From contig NZ_JAMSLW010000006.1 in NCBI RefSeq assembly GCF_024643285.1, forward strand, positions 1-64,000: a stretch of 64,000 nt of DNA, read 5' to 3'. Shown here piece by piece: positions 33,462 to 42,361 of the stretch. The position numbers and the translations under genes are program-made. How positions within the stretch are numbered: position 1 is the first letter of the stretch; each line of letters starts with the position of its first letter. The DNA comes from Parapedobacter lycopersici. Lineage in GTDB: Bacteria > Bacteroidota > Bacteroidia > Sphingobacteriales > Sphingobacteriaceae. Below the pieces are notes generated by a model. That model was not told the origin of the DNA. It saw only the letters and a list, made by a program, of their open reading frames with translations, and made no database searches.

Positions 33462-35888
33462 TTAGAAATTATTGATGAGATACGTAAGTTTCAGGTAAAA
33501 GGCCCGCCCGGGTTTCTGCACGCCGAAGTTGTCATAGATTTCGGCATTGAATACGTTTTTAACATCGAGGCTGGTAACGATCCGCCGCTGGGGGAAGGTG
33601 TAGCTGGCCCCGATGTTCTGCGCGTACTGGGCCGGGGTAATAAACCACTCGGACTCCGGCCATACGGTGCGGAAGGGGTGGACATAGCCCAGCGTGTAAA
33701 ACAGGTTTAACTCGGATGCCTGCTGGATGAGGTTGTTAAGCCGGTAGTGCACGCTTCCGTTGATGGTAAAGAACGGCTCATTGGGAATCTGGGTGTTGTA
33801 GTAGGTCATCCGCTGGCCCGAAGCCGGGTCAAACTCCTGCTTGAACAGGGAGTTGAATTTGGAAAAGTTGGCCATCAGCGTCAGGTTGTTCCGGTAGGTG
33901 TATGCCAGCTCGCCCTCGAAACCCAGTGACTGGGCCAGGCCGAGGTTGATGTACTGGGTTTCTTCGATTTCCTGGTTGTTGAGCAGCTCGTTGGTGCGCG
34001 GCATGATCCGGTCCTTGATGTTGCGCCAGAATACGTTGGTGGACACGGAGAATTTATGCTGGTCGAACTCGAAGGTACCCAGCCGGAAGCCCGCGTTGTA
34101 GTTGTCGCTCCGCTCGGGTTTCAGCGACGGGCTGGACAGGATGTTCTGGTCGGGGCTGCCGAATATTTCGTCGTCGCCTGGCATGCGGATCGCCCGTTCG
34201 GCCGAGGTAATCAGGACGATCCGGGGGAATAGCGAGTATGCCGCGGCAAGGCCGAAGCCGGTGTTCGACCGGTTGTCACGCACTACGTTTTTGTTGACTA
34301 CCACTTCGCCGTTTACGCTCGATCCGTTATAGGTAGTGCTAGTTAACGACTGTTGGTAGATTTTGGCAAATAGGTTGGTTTTTAGTTTACTGTCCAGTAC
34401 CTGTGCCTCGTAGTTAAATGACACCACGTTTTTGGACAGGTCATTGGTATTCTTAAGTGCTCCGGAGCCGACGGGGTTCAGCAAATCGTCGTCTTTCCGG
34501 TCAATGGTGTAATAAATGTGATTGACGGATAGGCGGTGCCCGGCAACGATGTCATAGCTGATGTTGGACCGGATGTTGGTGATCTGCCGGTCGATATCCG
34601 TCATGGTTGGCCTCGACCCCTGCTGCGCGTTGCCCAACCGGCGTATGGGATTGCCGTTCAGGTCCATCCGGATGTTGCCGTCCCAGTTGTAAGCCCAGGG
34701 AACGGTATCCTGGATATAGGTGTTCCGGTAACTGTGCACGCCGTTGACCGTGAGGTTCAGGCCGGGGGTGAACAGGTCCTTTTTGCTGTAGTTCAGGCTC
34801 AGCACATGGGCCTGGGCTTCGGAGGTGCGGCCCATGTACGGCGTGCCCATGGTTTGCCCGTGCTGGATTTCCTTGTAGGAATCGGATATGTTGTACCCGA
34901 CCAGGAAGGCATCCGCCCAGTTGACGTTGGTAAAGCCGAGTTCGACACGCCCGCCGAGGGTGTTGTACCCATCAAAAAAACGGGTGGTCCGGTAGTTCCG
35001 CGTGACGATGCCATTGGGCTGGATGTATTTGGAGAATTTGCCCCACTGCTCGTAATCGTTGTCGGTGGAGGTGTAAAAACCGGAGGCTTTTACGGTAAAT
35101 CCGTTTTTGGCCTGACGGTAATTGGCGCTGAGGTCCGATTGCAGCGTGTTGAATGAGCCATAGGAAACCGAAGCGGTGATGTTGTTTTGGATATTTCCTT
35201 TTTTCAGCACGATGTTGATGGCCCCGCCCAGCAGGTCGCCGGAGAGGTGGGCGGGCAGTACGCCCTTGTATACTTCGATGCGGTCGATCATCGCCGGCGG
35301 GATGTTGTTCAGGTTGAACGAGGAGCCGTACGTTGAAATCTCGATCCCGTCGATGAATATGCCGACCGACCTGCCGGTCATCCCGTTGAGGTTGTATTGC
35401 ACTTCGGAACCCAGGCCGCCGCTCTGGCGGACCCGCACGCCTACCGTCCGGTCGAGGAGTTCGTTGGTCTGCAGGTTGCGCAGCGAAGCTTCTTCGGTTT
35501 CGATCACGTTGACGGCAAACCCTTCGGTCTCAATCTCCCGTTTGACGGTCTTTGTGGCAACGGACACTTCGTCGAGCTGGGTCTGGTCGGTGGCTTCGGC
35601 GGTGATGTTGAGGGTTTCGGCCGCATCCCGGATACGGACACGCACGACGGTCTCCCGAATCTCCAGTGACGATACCACCACGCGGTAAGTGCCCTGCGGC
35701 AGGCCGCTTAGCCGGTAACCCCCCCGCGCATCGGTAACGGCCCCTTTGCCAAGCTGTTCTACGTAGACGGAGGCGGCCTCCACGGGGGTGCCGTCAGCGA
35801 GACGGACGGTGCCGGAAAGTGTGCCGGTTTGGGCGAGGGAGAGCGAAGCGCTGCAGCATAATAACAGGAGAACGTAGTAGTGTTTCAT
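33462..35888 (-). CDS. TonB-dependent receptor, probable iron/siderophore type
   Basis: 808 residues, ATG at 35888. The signal peptide MKHYYVLLLLCCSASLSLAQ is followed by a carboxypeptidase-D-like domain (LSGTVRLADGTPVEAASVYV), a plug (NELLDRTVGVRVRQSGGLGS, GIFIDGIEISTYGSSF, PPAMIDRIEVYKGVLPAHLS) and a barrel ending in FYLKLTYLINNF. It is shorter than SusC and lacks SusD pairing. Its link to DUF4374 and the divergent PepSY gene indicates ferric siderophore or haem uptake. Regulation by iron is suggested by the palindrome in the shared upstream region. Confidence 0.87.
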   Translation of the reverse strand: MKHYYVLLLLCCSASLSLAQTGTLSGTVRLADGTPVEAASVYVEQLGKGAVTDARGGYRLSGLPQGTYRVVVSSLEIRETVVRVRIRDAAETLNITAEATDQTQLDEVSVATKTVKREIETEGFAVNVIETEEASLRNLQTNELLDRTVGVRVRQSGGLGSEVQYNLNGMTGRSVGIFIDGIEISTYGSSFNLNNIPPAMIDRIEVYKGVLPAHLSGDLLGGAINIVLKKGNIQNNITASVSYGSFNTLQSDLSANYRQAKNGFTVKASGFYTSTDNDYEQWGKFSKYIQPNGIVTRNYRTTRFFDGYNTLGGRVELGFTNVNWADAFLVGYNISDSYKEIQHGQTMGTPYMGRTSEAQAHVLSLNYSKKDLFTPGLNLTVNGVHSYRNTYIQDTVPWAYNWDGNIRMDLNGNPIRRLGNAQQGSRPTMTDIDRQITNIRSNISYDIVAGHRLSVNHIYYTIDRKDDDLLNPVGSGALKNTNDLSKNVVSFNYEAQVLDSKLKTNLFAKIYQQSLTSTTYNGSSVNGEVVVNKNVVRDNRSNTGFGLAAAYSLFPRIVLITSAERAIRMPGDDEIFGSPDQNILSSPSLKPERSDNYNAGFRLGTFEFDQHKFSVSTNVFWRNIKDRIMPRTNELLNNQEIEETQYINLGLAQSLGFEGELAYTYRNNLTLMANFSKFNSLFKQEFDPASGQRMTYYNTQIPNEPFFTINGSVHYRLNNLIQQASELNLFYTLGYVHPFRTVWPESEWFITPAQYAQNIGASYTFPQRRIVTSLDVKNVFNAEIYDNFGVQKPGRAFYLKLTYLINNF

Positions 35889-35931
35889 CGATCAAATGCG
35901 GGGAATTAAATTTTTTTATTCCTTTTACTAT

Positions 35932-35970
35932 TAAGAATTAGTCTAAATTCTTATTTTCGCAGCAAAAGTA
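35932..35970. promoter_or_regulatory. Divergent promoter region with iron-box-like palindrome
   Basis: TAAGAATT and AATTCTTA flank AGTCTA (35932-35953). On the minus strand TACTTTTG (35963-35970) is a full -7 match for the TonB receptor, so the palindrome lies just downstream of its start point. On the plus strand TATTTTCG (35952-35959) is a weaker -7 element for the PepSY gene. Such AT-rich palindromes near iron receptors in Bacteroidetes are often Fur sites; this one is a candidate only. Confidence 0.5.
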
Positions 35971-36018
35971 AAAATAAATCAATAGGAATAGTAAAAAACT
36001 TAAAATTTAGCTGAACGT

Positions 36019-37350
36019 ATGGGATCATCGAGTACTGCGGGCCGTAAACGCCGCCCGGGAACCTGGCAAAAAATCCGGAAAGCATTTAATGACGTGCACC
36101 TGTGGCTGGGCCTGGCCAGCGGCATCGTAGTAGTGGTGGTGTGCCTCAGCGGTACGATCTATACATACAATACCGAACTGCGCGAAATGGCGGCTTCGCA
36201 CCTGCACCGGGTAGATGTGCCCGATGGCGGGCAGCGCCTGCCGGCCGACTCGCTGGCCGGCATGGTGGCGCAGGTTTCGGAAGGCACCGTGAGCGCGGTG
36301 GTGATTCCGGCAAACCCGAAGCGTTCGTTTCAGTACAGCGTGCGTACCGAGGGTGATAACAGCCGGTTCGGGACCGTTTACTACCTGAACCCCTATACGG
36401 GCGCGATACTGGGCACCTCCAAGGAGGAAACCGGTACGGCCAAGTTTATGGGATTTCTCTTCAGCCTGCACCGCTGGCTGCTGCTGGATAAGATTGAGGA
36501 GCCGATTTTCGGCGAACTGCCGAACCGGAAACTGGGAAGCTACATTACGGGAGCGGCTACCATCCTGTTTACCCTGGGGGTGATTACGGGGATGGTGATC
36601 TGGTTTCCGCAGAAACTGCGTTCGTGGCGCCACGGCCTGAAAATCAAATGGTCCGGCGGATGGAAACGTATTAACCACGACCTGCATAATACGCTGGCGT
36701 TCTACTCGCTGATTTTCCTGTTCCTGATGGGGGTTACCGGCCCGCAATGGTCGTTTCCGTGGTACCGGGAAGGACTGCAGAAGTCGCTGGGCACGTATAA
36801 GGAAGCCCCAGGCGGGGGCGGTCGCGGCGGAAACGGGCCGCAGGCCGGCGGTGGACGTGAGCGCGGGGCGGGCGCACCGGGTGCGGACCGGCAGCAGGCG
36901 CCGGAGGCTCAGGAGGCGGTGGTGGAAGCGGTTCCAAGGCTTTCGCTGGAAACCTACCTGGCTGCGGCCGATCAGGCGTTGCCGTATAGCGGCGACTACC
37001 GGGTAACCCTGCCGGCAGGGGATAGTAAGGAGTTAAGCTTGAGCAAGAACCGGACTGGTTTTTTTGCCCCGGCTGCGGGCGACCAGCTGAAGCTGGATAT
37101 CGCAACGGCATCGGTGCAGGAGGTGACCCGGTTCCGGGATAAGCCGTTCAACGAACGGGTGGCCGGTTCCATTAAGGCGCTCCACATCGGCGACGTATAC
37201 GGGCAATTTACCAAACTGCTCTACTTCTTTGCCTGCCTCGTGGCTACCTCACTGCCCATTACGGGCACGCTGATCTGGCTGAATAAGATGAAGAAGAAAA
37301 AGCCGGCCAAAGACGGGCGCCGTAAACGGGTACTGGAACCGCAGGTGTAG
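36019..37350 (+). CDS. PepSY-associated transmembrane protein (iron-locus type)
   Basis: 443 residues, ATG at 36019. Four membrane helices: VHLWLGLASGIVVVVVCLSG (near 30-48), a second near 175-200 (GSYITGAATILFTLGVITGM), a third near 225-243 (HNTLAFYSLIFLFLMGVTG) and a fourth near 400-420. Histidines in the helices (FNDVHLWLG, FSLHRWLL, INHDLHNTL, KALHIGDVYG) are the usual haem or metal ligands of this family. A Gly/Arg-rich periplasmic loop (about 268-290, GGGRGGNGPQAGGGRERGAG) is unusually long. Related proteins are proposed to reduce ferric siderophores after import. It is divergent from the TonB receptor. Confidence 0.85.
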   Translation: MGSSSTAGRKRRPGTWQKIRKAFNDVHLWLGLASGIVVVVVCLSGTIYTYNTELREMAASHLHRVDVPDGGQRLPADSLAGMVAQVSEGTVSAVVIPANPKRSFQYSVRTEGDNSRFGTVYYLNPYTGAILGTSKEETGTAKFMGFLFSLHRWLLLDKIEEPIFGELPNRKLGSYITGAATILFTLGVITGMVIWFPQKLRSWRHGLKIKWSGGWKRINHDLHNTLAFYSLIFLFLMGVTGPQWSFPWYREGLQKSLGTYKEAPGGGGRGGNGPQAGGGRERGAGAPGADRQQAPEAQEAVVEAVPRLSLETYLAAADQALPYSGDYRVTLPAGDSKELSLSKNRTGFFAPAAGDQLKLDIATASVQEVTRFRDKPFNERVAGSIKALHIGDVYGQFTKLLYFFACLVATSLPITGTLIWLNKMKKKKPAKDGRRKRVLEPQV

Positions 37351-37468
37351 CCGTAATCCTTTTGGCCGATAGCGCTAAAACGGACCCGCAGGTATTCATG
37401 TGGGATGCGCCGATGCGATTTTGGCTTCAATTTTGCTGAAATAAAGGCATAAATTGAAAGGAGAGATT

Positions 37469-38302
37469 ATGGTAACAATGAAACGTATTTTAGTGGTTCC
37501 TGCATTGGTGGGGGCCTTGCTAACCGGTTGCAATGACGATACCGTGGAGCCGACCCAACAGCCCGACCAGGTTTTCGCGCAGCTGTACCCTGATGCAACG
37601 GATGTGGAATGGGAAGCCGAAGGGGAGTACCGGGTGGCGGAGTTCCGCGATGGCGGCATGGAGAAGGAGGCGTGGTTTGACCGGGCGGGTGCATGGCAGC
37701 TCACCGAGACGGAACTGGCCTATGCGGATCTTCCCGAAGCCGTGCGCACGGCGCATGAAGGTGGTGATTTTGCCGCATGGACGGTAGACGATGTTGATTT
37801 TGTGGAACGCAACGGCCGGGAGTCGCTTTATGTACTGGAGGTGGAGCGCGGCAATGCCGAGTATGACCTTTATTACCTGGCGGACGGCACACTCGTGAAA
37901 GCGTTTCCGGACAATAATAACGACAACGACTACCTGCCGGTGGTGCTGCCTGACGCGGTAACGCAGCTGCTGAACGAACGGTACCCCGAGCATCGGATCA
38001 TTGACGTGGAAACCGACGATAACCGCATCACGGTGGAACTGCTGGATGGTAATATCCGGCGGGACGCTGATTTTGCCAATGATGGCACCTGGGTTCGCAC
38101 GGAAACGGATGTCCGGCTCAATGAGGTGCCTGATGCGGTATTGGATGCACTGGCAACCTCTGAATATGGCGCTTACACGGTTGATGACATTGACTTTGTG
38201 GAAACGCCCGATGGTAATTATTACCATTTCGAACTGGAATCACGCAATGGAGATGTTGAAATCACCATTGATGAGGCCGGCAATATTGAACCGGTGAATT
38301 AA
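37469..38302 (+). CDS. PepSY-like lipoprotein
   Basis: 277 residues. The ATG at 37469 is preceded by AAGGAGAG at a proper distance, a clear Shine-Dalgarno for this genome; a TTG at 37454 is unlikely. The lipoprotein signal is LVGALLTGCNDDTVEP. Two tandem PepSY-like domains follow, with FAQLYPDATDVEWEAEGEYR and LLNERYPEHRIIDVETDDNR as the domain starts. These periplasmic proteins are very acidic and are seen beside iron or two-component loci. Ligand unknown. Confidence 0.8.
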   Translation: MVTMKRILVVPALVGALLTGCNDDTVEPTQQPDQVFAQLYPDATDVEWEAEGEYRVAEFRDGGMEKEAWFDRAGAWQLTETELAYADLPEAVRTAHEGGDFAAWTVDDVDFVERNGRESLYVLEVERGNAEYDLYYLADGTLVKAFPDNNNDNDYLPVVLPDAVTQLLNERYPEHRIIDVETDDNRITVELLDGNIRRDADFANDGTWVRTETDVRLNEVPDAVLDALATSEYGAYTVDDIDFVETPDGNYYHFELESRNGDVEITIDEAGNIEPVN

Positions 38303-38324
38303 TATCACCCGATTCGGAAAAGAT

Positions 38325-38351
38325 AAACCCCGCTGTTGGCGGGGTTTTTTT
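38325..38351. terminator. Intrinsic terminator after the PepSY-like gene
   Basis: AAACCCCGC (38325-38333), five-base loop, GCGGGGTTT then further T to 38351. It lies between convergent genes and can serve both. Confidence 0.88.
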
Positions 38352-38391
38352 GTTAGGATGCCAAGACAATAGGCCCGGCACCGGCGTACGG

Positions 38392-39300
38392 TTACTGCAC
38401 TACGCGGACTTTATACGCTTTCATATCGGGCACCTCGATGCGGAAATCGGGGTTTACGCCATACACGTGGTGTGTCCACCAGCTTTCCTCGGCAACGGTA
38501 TAGATCAGTGCGCCGGTGGTGGCGTCGTAATTGGCCGATTTGATGTTTTCGCGGTCTTTCAGTGGCTCAAACGGGGTAAACCGGCCGGTCTCCATATCGG
38601 CCAGCCACACGTGGTGGTGGGTGCTGACCAGCAGCTGGCCGGATGCGGTAGGTGATAGCTCATGCCCGCCGTCATCGGGCAGGGGATAGGCACGTACTTT
38701 CTTCAGTGCGGGGTCCGGATCATCCACACTTTGCCGGTACACCAGCAGGCTGTCGAAACCGAGAGCGAAAAATTCCTTGCGATCGGCCACCCATACGGCC
38801 CCGTGGCCGGAATACAGTGTATCTTTATAAACTACTTTTTCGGGCGTACGTGCATCATAGAGCTCCAGGCTGTTGCCCGCGGCGTGCGTGGAGTTGGCCA
38901 CGGCGATGAAACCTCCCGGCAGTAGATCGGCCGAGTGGGCCATCGGCGTACGGGCATAAAACAGCACCCGTTTGGTGGCAATATCCAGCAGCAGCGTGGC
39001 ACCGGATGAGGAGGTGACGAGCAGCTGGGTGTTGCCCTGTACGGGCTTACAGTCGTCCAGCGAGCGGAGCATGTCGAAATAAGCTTCGGGCAGCTGGCCC
39101 CTGGCCTCGCTGGCCTGCCACGACCAGGTGAGCCTGGCTTCGCCGGCACGTGCCGCATCACCGTCGTAGACATGGATCTTGTCGTCGCCGCACACCACCA
39201 GGTCGCCCCGGCTGAGGACAGGCGTATCCGTAACGGTGGCAACCAGGGTAGCCTGCATCAGCAGCAGGCATGCGGTTAAAAGTGTAAAGCGTATTTTCAT
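38392..39300 (-). CDS. DUF6528-like exported beta-propeller protein
   Basis: 302 residues, ATG at 39300, with a signal peptide MKIRFTLLTACLLLMQATLV. Blade-like repeats include GDLVVCGDDKIHVYD, QLLVTSSSGATLLLDIATKR, GGFIAVANSTHAAGNSLELY and GQLLVSTHHHVWLADMETGR. These fit the DUF6528 propeller, found in Bacteroidetes and often tied to polysaccharide use. No active site is evident. Confidence 0.75.
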   Translation of the reverse strand: MKIRFTLLTACLLLMQATLVATVTDTPVLSRGDLVVCGDDKIHVYDGDAARAGEARLTWSWQASEARGQLPEAYFDMLRSLDDCKPVQGNTQLLVTSSSGATLLLDIATKRVLFYARTPMAHSADLLPGGFIAVANSTHAAGNSLELYDARTPEKVVYKDTLYSGHGAVWVADRKEFFALGFDSLLVYRQSVDDPDPALKKVRAYPLPDDGGHELSPTASGQLLVSTHHHVWLADMETGRFTPFEPLKDRENIKSANYDATTGALIYTVAEESWWTHHVYGVNPDFRIEVPDMKAYKVRVVQ

Positions 39301-39524
39301 CGGGTATTCCTTAACGGCTCCCGTCCGGGAGTTTATACAAGATTAGTATTTATCGTGCGCTCTTGCAAGGGAATGGGGTTAAATAACCGTTAAGTCGGTG
39401 CTCCTACTGTCCGGTTTGTTGGCATGACCATTCAAGTGACATTCACGTTCCATACTACACCCAGGTAAGTATAAATTAGCTAAAAAAATTAGTATATTTA
39501 GTTTTTGTTTGGTATGTTTGCCTC

Positions 39525-40328
39525 ATGCCTAATAAACCTAACCCGGTCCGGAAACCTCCCCGGAGGAAAAATGATGAATTGCTTAAGGGTGCTTTTGAGG
39601 AGCATTTTGTGGATTTTCTGCGTTTCCTGTACCACAATGCGGATGAGCTGTTTGATTTTGGCCGCGACCTTGTGTTTATGGACAAGGAGCTTCATGCCAT
39701 TATCCCCAGTCGCGAGCGGTCCAGGGATAAACGGGTGGCGGATCTGCTGGTTAAAATTTACCTCAAAAGCGGGGAAGAAAAGTATATTTTACTCAATACC
39801 GAAATAGAGGCCGGAAGCAGAGAAACGTTTGCGCGGCGCATTTACCAGTATAATTACCGCATTTGGGACCGATACGCGATTCCCGTGGCTACGATTGCGG
39901 TGTTCATCGGAGACCGGAACCAACGGCGGCCGGGGGAATACTGGAGCCAGGTACTGGATACCACGGTGAGTTTCCGTTACCGCACATATCATATTTTTGA
40001 CCATCCGGAAGATGAACTGATGGCCATGGACAATCCATTTGCACTGGTGGTGCTTGCCTGCCAGAAGGCACTGCTGGAAGGAAAGGTTTCCGATGAGGTG
40101 CTTGGGCGGGAGCGGCTGATGATCGCAAAGGCGTTATTGGCGCATGACTATCACCACGACCGGATTTTGAGTTTTTTGGTGTTCTTAAAGAACTTTGTTT
40201 TTGTCGGGAGTGCTGAAATTAATCGTAATTTCATCGGTCAAGCTGCTTTTTATAGGCCGATGAGAGATCGAAAAGCTTGCTTAGTCGGGCAAACTTTTCT
40301 AAGTTTGATCAACAAGTGGAAGAATTAA
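39525..40328 (+). pseudogene. Rpn-family nuclease/transposase-like gene, frame broken near its end
   Basis: 267 residues, ATG at 39525. It has the Rpn (PD-(D/E)XK) layout: ELLKGAFEEHFVDFLRFLYH, DKELHAIIPSRERSRDKRVADLLVK, then YILLNTEIEAGSRETFARRI with D/E residues in place for the nuclease core. The frame ends in ...AEINRNFIGQAAFYRPM and stops at 40328. The expected continuation FDQQVEELTGG lies in another frame after a 74-bp insertion (40229-40302). Rpn proteins cut DNA and take part in recombination or antiphage defence. The nuclease domain itself is complete, so the truncated protein might still be made. Confidence 0.7.
40229..40302. mobile_element. 74-bp insertion in the Rpn gene
   Basis: The gene would read AATCGTAAGTTTGATCAA if this stretch were removed; TAA is found at both edges (40226-40228 and 40300-40302) like a three-base target duplication. 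The insert contains an inverted pair CATCGG / CCGATG and another CAAGC / GCTTG. It has no coding content and no long terminal repeats, so its origin is unclear. Confidence 0.55.
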
Positions 40329-40345
40329 CAGGAGGAACAATCAAC

Positions 40346-40549
40346 ATGGGAATTATCGAGACTGTAAAACGGCAGGAAAGGCGAGAAGGTAAGTTGGAAG
40401 GCAAGCTGGAAGGTAAGTTGGAGGGTAAGCTGGAAGGGAGACGAGAGGAAGCCATTGCAATCGCGCGAGAAATGAAGAAGGACGGAATCCCTGTGGCACA
40501 GATTGTTAAGTTTACCAAGCTTACCATCAAGGAAATTGAAAAGCTCTGA
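40346..40549 (+). CDS. Rpn C-terminal tail, possible stand-alone small protein
   Basis: 67 residues from the ATG at 40346, which is preceded by AGGAGG at a good distance. The sequence runs MGIIETVKRQERREGKLEGK, has four LEGK-type repeats, then EEAIAIAREMKKDGIPVAQI and ends KLTIKEIEKL. It is the usual C-terminal tail of Rpn-type proteins, now out of frame with its nuclease domain. Internal start sites making a short antitoxin-like product from rpn genes are reported in E. coli. The strong ribosome binding site supports that here. Confidence 0.6.
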   Translation: MGIIETVKRQERREGKLEGKLEGKLEGKLEGRREEAIAIAREMKKDGIPVAQIVKFTKLTIKEIEKL

Positions 40550-40550
40550 C

Positions 40551-40730
40551 ATGGGAATTATCGAAACCGTAAAACGGCAGGAAAGGCGAGAAGGTAAGCT
40601 GGAGGGCAAGCTGGAAGGGAAACGAGAGGAAGTCATTGCAATCGCGCAAGAAATGAAGAAGGGCGGAATCCCTGTGGCACAGATCGCCAAGTATACCAAG
40701 CTTTCCGTTAAGGAGATCGAGCAGCGCTGA
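40551..40730 (+). CDS. Duplicate Rpn tail, stand-alone small protein
   Basis: 59 residues, ATG at 40551, only one base after the stop of the first tail (TGACATG). It repeats MGIIETVKRQERREGKLEGK, with two LEGK units instead of four, then EEVIAIAQEMKKGGIPVAQI and ends KLSVKEIEQR. No nuclease domain is attached. The two tails are about 80 percent identical in sequence, so this is a tandem duplication of the tail alone. Confidence 0.6.
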   Translation: MGIIETVKRQERREGKLEGKLEGKREEVIAIAQEMKKGGIPVAQIAKYTKLSVKEIEQR

Positions 40731-40956
40731 TCATCAGGTAACCCGGCAATACCCGTCCACAGCAGCTTACATCGCTAAGCGAATACGCCGGGCACGCTAA
40801 CCCAATACTTTCGCAATAAAACAACAGCTGGCGGAAACACCCCGCATAGCCGGCTGCTACCATGCCGATTTGTTTGCGATCCTAGCAGGAAACGCAGGGT
40901 TGGGCGGCGCTGTAGCAATTTCAGCCCCGGTTACGTTAACCTGTAAAAGCCAAACC

Positions 40957-41598
40957 ATGAATACAAACCTTATCCTGCTCCTCCTGATTACCGCCACTGT
41001 TTTTTCGGCCTGTGAGAAAGAAAATTTCGAATACGAAAATGCATTTAACCGAAGCCATGAGAAATGGCTGGAATTCAAGGCGTCTTCCGCCGACAGTTAC
41101 CGGTATGTCGTAACGGGCATGTCCTGGGCGGGTTCGCGGTGGGAGACGACCATCACCGTCGAAAATGGCGTCGTGACCGCGCGCGATTTTCAGTTTGCCC
41201 GCTTTAACAACGTATGGATGCCGGAGACGGGATGGACGTCAGCTGAAGCGGACGAGATACTGTCAGCACTGAATACAACCGCCGATAAATTTGCCGAACG
41301 GGAGGGGATTTCCTTTCTGGAGGTATTGCAATGGACGGAGCGGGACAGTCAGTTGGGTGCCGGGGCGCATACGCATTCGCCCGCCGCGGCATTGCGTACG
41401 CTGGATGAAATCTATGACGAAGTCCGCGAGTGGCTGAAAAACCCGGAGGACGTCCGTACGATGTCTTTCGAAGCGGCCAACAATGGCTTGATTTCCGTGG
41501 CGGGGGGTGTTGCGGAAAACTGCATGGACGATTGCTTTGCAGGAATCAGCATTGCATCCATCGAGGCGCTGGACCAGCGCCAGGTAGCCCGTAACTGA
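40957..41598 (+). CDS. Small lipoprotein of unknown function
   Basis: 213 residues from the ATG at 40957; the frame is open further upstream but lacks a signal there. The signal MNTNLILLLLITATVFSACE ends at a lipobox Cys. The mature part starts with an acidic segment and FNRSHEKWLEFKASSADSYRYVVTGMSW-like residues, then a TxxxGVVTARDFQFAR beta part and a helical part; DUF6174-like proteins have such a layout, but I am not certain. It ends with a Cys-rich NCMDDCFAGI. Confidence 0.6.
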   Translation: MNTNLILLLLITATVFSACEKENFEYENAFNRSHEKWLEFKASSADSYRYVVTGMSWAGSRWETTITVENGVVTARDFQFARFNNVWMPETGWTSAEADEILSALNTTADKFAEREGISFLEVLQWTERDSQLGAGAHTHSPAAALRTLDEIYDEVREWLKNPEDVRTMSFEAANNGLISVAGGVAENCMDDCFAGISIASIEALDQRQVARN

Positions 41599-41758
41599 CG
41601 AAGGCTGTTACTACGGCTTTTATCCAGCGGAGAACCTCGGGCGGACTGCCATGGGCCGGGTGGCTAAAACCTAAACTGCTTTTAGTTGTTTACCGTTTGC
41701 CTGCGGATGGTTAAGAACCGGAGCCGCATGCATTTTCGTAAACATAACTAACAACACC

Positions 41759-41938
41759 ATGGCAAAGTATTCAAAAAAAGCGGGCGAGAAGGTCGAAAAG
41801 GCCGTGCACGAAATGAAGGAAGGTAAACTGAAATCGGGCAGTGGAAAGAAAGTAACATCGAAAAAACAGGCTGTGGCCATCGGGCTTTCGGAAGCGCGGG
41901 AAGCGGGGGCGAAGGTGCCAAAGAAAAAGAAATCATAG
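41759..41938 (+). CDS. DUF6496-like small basic protein
   Basis: 59 residues, ATG at 41759, TAG at 41936-41938. It reads MAKYSKKAGEKVEKAVHEMK, then EGKLKSGSGKKVTSKKQAVA, then IGLSEAREAGAKVPKKKKS. This short Lys-rich pattern with KVTSxKQAVAIGLSEAR is the DUF6496 family, widespread in bacteria. Function unknown; the basic residues suggest nucleic acid binding. It lies six bases before the next gene. Confidence 0.85.
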   Translation: MAKYSKKAGEKVEKAVHEMKEGKLKSGSGKKVTSKKQAVAIGLSEAREAGAKVPKKKKS

Positions 41939-41944
41939 CCGTGT

Positions 41945-42346
41945 ATGGATTTCAGGAAGAATAACCCCACCCACAAACGCCCCGAGGGGGAACGGGTGCT
42001 TGACGACCGCGTGGTGCCGATTGATATTCCGGAATACACTGCACGCCTGCTTCGGGAGGACAGCTGGCAGCAGAACGACCGGAATGCGATGACGCTGTTT
42101 AAAACAACGGCATTGACCGTTACGCTGCTGGCACTGCACCACGGTGCGGTAATTGAGCCGGGCAGTATGGACGTTGCCGGTGTGTTGAGCGTGCAGGTGC
42201 TGCAGGGGGCTGTGAGTGTGGAAACGCTCGGACGGCTGGATGAACTTGTGACAGGGCAGCTCATTGTGATCCACGAACACCTGGAGTTTGCAATAACGGC
42301 GCAGGCGGAGGAAACGCTCTGCCTACTGACGGTGATGCTGTCCTGA
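41945..42346 (+). CDS. Cupin-like small protein
   Basis: 133 residues, ATG at 41945. After a polar N-terminus, residues about 48-133 follow the cupin pattern (ALTVTLLALHHGAVIEPGSM, VLSVQVLQGAVSVETLG, VTGQLIVIHEHLEFAITAQ), with His residues that could bind a metal or ligand. It follows the DUF6496 gene and may be co-expressed with it. Function unknown. Confidence 0.65.
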   Translation: MDFRKNNPTHKRPEGERVLDDRVVPIDIPEYTARLLREDSWQQNDRNAMTLFKTTALTVTLLALHHGAVIEPGSMDVAGVLSVQVLQGAVSVETLGRLDELVTGQLIVIHEHLEFAITAQAEETLCLLTVMLS

Positions 42347-42361
42347 AAGTAGGGGTAGGTT

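Noticed and set aside
40380-40440. LEGK codon repeats as a phase-variable switch
   Set aside because: The unit is 12 bases (four codons), so changes keep the reading frame; it alters length only.
41671-42264. 197-residue minus-strand frame
   Set aside because: It is antisense to the DUF6496 and cupin-like genes, both of which have family matches on the plus strand.
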